64,000 nt of DNA from NCBI RefSeq assembly GCF_035594125.1, contig NC_087166.1:17327766-17391765 (forward strand), written 5' to 3'. The notes below the pieces were generated by a model. It worked only from the letters and a program-made list of their open reading frames with translations, did not search any database and was not told the origin of the DNA. Source of the stretch: Scylla paramamosain. Its lineage: Eukaryota > Arthropoda > Malacostraca > Decapoda > Portunidae. Of the stretch, positions 62,713 through 64,000 are shown one piece after another; positions within the stretch are counted from its first letter, which is position 1; each line of letters starts with the position of its first letter. Position numbers and translations under genes: made by a program.

Positions 62713-63690
62713 AGAAAAGAAGCGAAACAACACTCGTAGTACACGTTTTTTTTTTGTTCATATCATTTCAATTCCCATATCAGATATTTTGAATGCATTT
62801 TAGCGTTTTGGTACATAATAATCTTAAAGACTCTCAAAATGCACTTTTATTCATAATGTTGTTCTGTTTCCCCTTAAAGAGTGTACTGCATAGGTTTTAG
62901 TGTTTTGGTATGTAAGAAGCTCAAAAACATTTAAAAGACACGTCCTCGTTAATGTGGTTTTGTTTTCCCATATAGGATTTCTTCCATGCTATTTGATATT
63001 TTGTTGCCTAACACGCTCATCAACATCCAAATGACATGTTTCTGGTTATCTAGTCTCGTTACCCTATATCGGATGCTTTGGATGCATTTTGACGTTTTAG
63101 TACCGAACAAGCTCGAAAACACTCAAAACACACGTTTTTGATAATCATTTTCTGTTTCTGCAGAAAGGCTGTTTCGTTTGCGTTTTAGCGTTTTTGTACC
63201 TAAGGAGCTGAAAAACATTCAGAAGACACGATTTTTATGCATATGTTTTGTTTTCCAATATAGCGTGCTTTCCAGGTTTTGTTGAGTTTTCGTACATAAG
63301 AAGCTGAAAAGCACTCAAAAGACACGTTTTTGGTAATGCTGTTTTCTTTCTTCTATAGAGCGGTTTGCATCTATTTTGGCGTTTTGGTACCTAACATGCT
63401 AAAAAACACTCAAGTTACACATTTTTCGCGATGTTGTTCTAATTCGTCCTATTTGGTGATTTGTATGCATTTTGGGATTTTGGTCCTTAACATGCTGGTA
63501 ATCACTCATGATCTTGGTAATGATGTTCTGTTTCTCCAAATAGAGTACTATTCATGTGTTTTAGCGTTAAGGAGCTAAAAAGGAGCTAAAAAGGTGTCCG
63601 TTTCTGTTAATATCGTTTCGTTTCCTATATCAGATATTTGTTTTTTTTTTTTACTTTTTTGGTAACTAACAAGCTCAAATAAATTCAAAG
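62713..63690 (-). repeat. Satellite array, reverse orientation
   Basis: Reverse-oriented satellite, in line with the array before 53570 and consistent with gypsy and LINE-A being insertions into one reverse-oriented block. No gene is supported. Confidence 0.88.
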
Positions 63691-64000
63691 GATTATAAAA
63701 AATGCGTATTTTTAGTATGTCTAAGCTTATAAGGTACCAAAACCCCCCAAAATGCATGTAAAATACCCAATATGAGAAAGAAAACGATATGAACAGAAAC
63801 GTGTATGATGACTTTTTTTTTCCATTTTTTTTTTGATACCAAAACGATAAAACACATGATTAGCACTCTATATAGAGAAACAGATGATTATTACCAAAAA
63901 CATGATTTATGAGTGATTACCACCTTTTTAGGAACCAAAACACCAAAATGGATACACAAGCACCCTATAAGAAACAGAAAAAAAAAACATTGCTAAAAAC
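63691..64000 (+). repeat. Satellite array, forward orientation
   Basis: Forward orientation returns after about 63690 (aaggtaccaaaacc, aaaatgcatgtaaaatacc) and runs to the end of the window. Confidence 0.85.

Overview
The window looks like repeat-dense chromatin from an animal, most likely an arthropod and plausibly a decapod crustacean. The reasons are spliced metazoan-type transposon genes, a DIRS-type tyrosine-recombinase retrotransposon (known to be common in Decapoda), a Gmr1-like LTR element, many LINE copies and long (TA)n tracts. I see no complete host gene, no tRNA or rRNA, no CRISPR array and no bacterial operon. Species assignment is inference.

About half of the window (1-65, 364-2537, 4438-8655, 10458-23165, 26344-29342, 29746-30702, 31456-31607, 34548-37736, 48413-48702, 49240-53570, 62713-64000) is one AT-rich satellite. 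Its unit is about 96-97 bp. Five diverged monomer types follow each other in a fixed order (called A-B-C-D-E here), giving a higher-order repeat of about 480 bp. The array changes strand several times: forward to about 2.5 kb, reverse 4.4-15.03 kb, forward 15.03-50.94 kb, reverse 50.95-63.69 kb, then forward. A 2.58 kb piece of the reverse array (5708-8283) is present again in inverted orientation at 15040-17617 with few differences.

The satellite is interrupted by transposable elements. One single-ORF APE-RT non-LTR family ('LINE-A' here) occurs six times: 66-363 (+), 8656-10457 (-), 23166-26343 (-), 30813-31316 (-), 31608-34547 (+) and 58813-62712 (+). A second, CR1/L2-group LINE is at 2659-4437 and 48703-49239 (both -). 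(TA)n tracts are at 2538-2658, 18987-19207, 30703-30812 and 31320-31455.

The richest segment is 37737-48412. It is a structurally complete DIRS-like element on the minus strand, with inverted terminal repeats, an internal complementary region that matches both outer ends, gag-like, RT/RNase H and tyrosine recombinase reading frames, and a 0.95 kb minisatellite in its leader. It is disabled by nonsense codons, a frameshift and a small tandem duplication. Its gag is also split by a 3146 bp PIF/Harbinger DNA transposon (41627-44772, TTA target duplication). In that transposon the transposase gene (+) and an intact MADF-type accessory gene (-) interlock, each with an exon inside the other's intron.

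At 53571-58812 lies the 5' part of a Ty3/gypsy-type element: one LTR, a proline-tRNA-like primer binding site, broken gag, then protease, integrase and reverse transcriptase in that order. Integrase before RT is the Gmr1-type order. Its RNase H and 3' LTR are missing where the last LINE-A copy begins. The layers read as satellite first, then DIRS, gypsy and LINE insertions, with Harbinger inserted later into the DIRS element.
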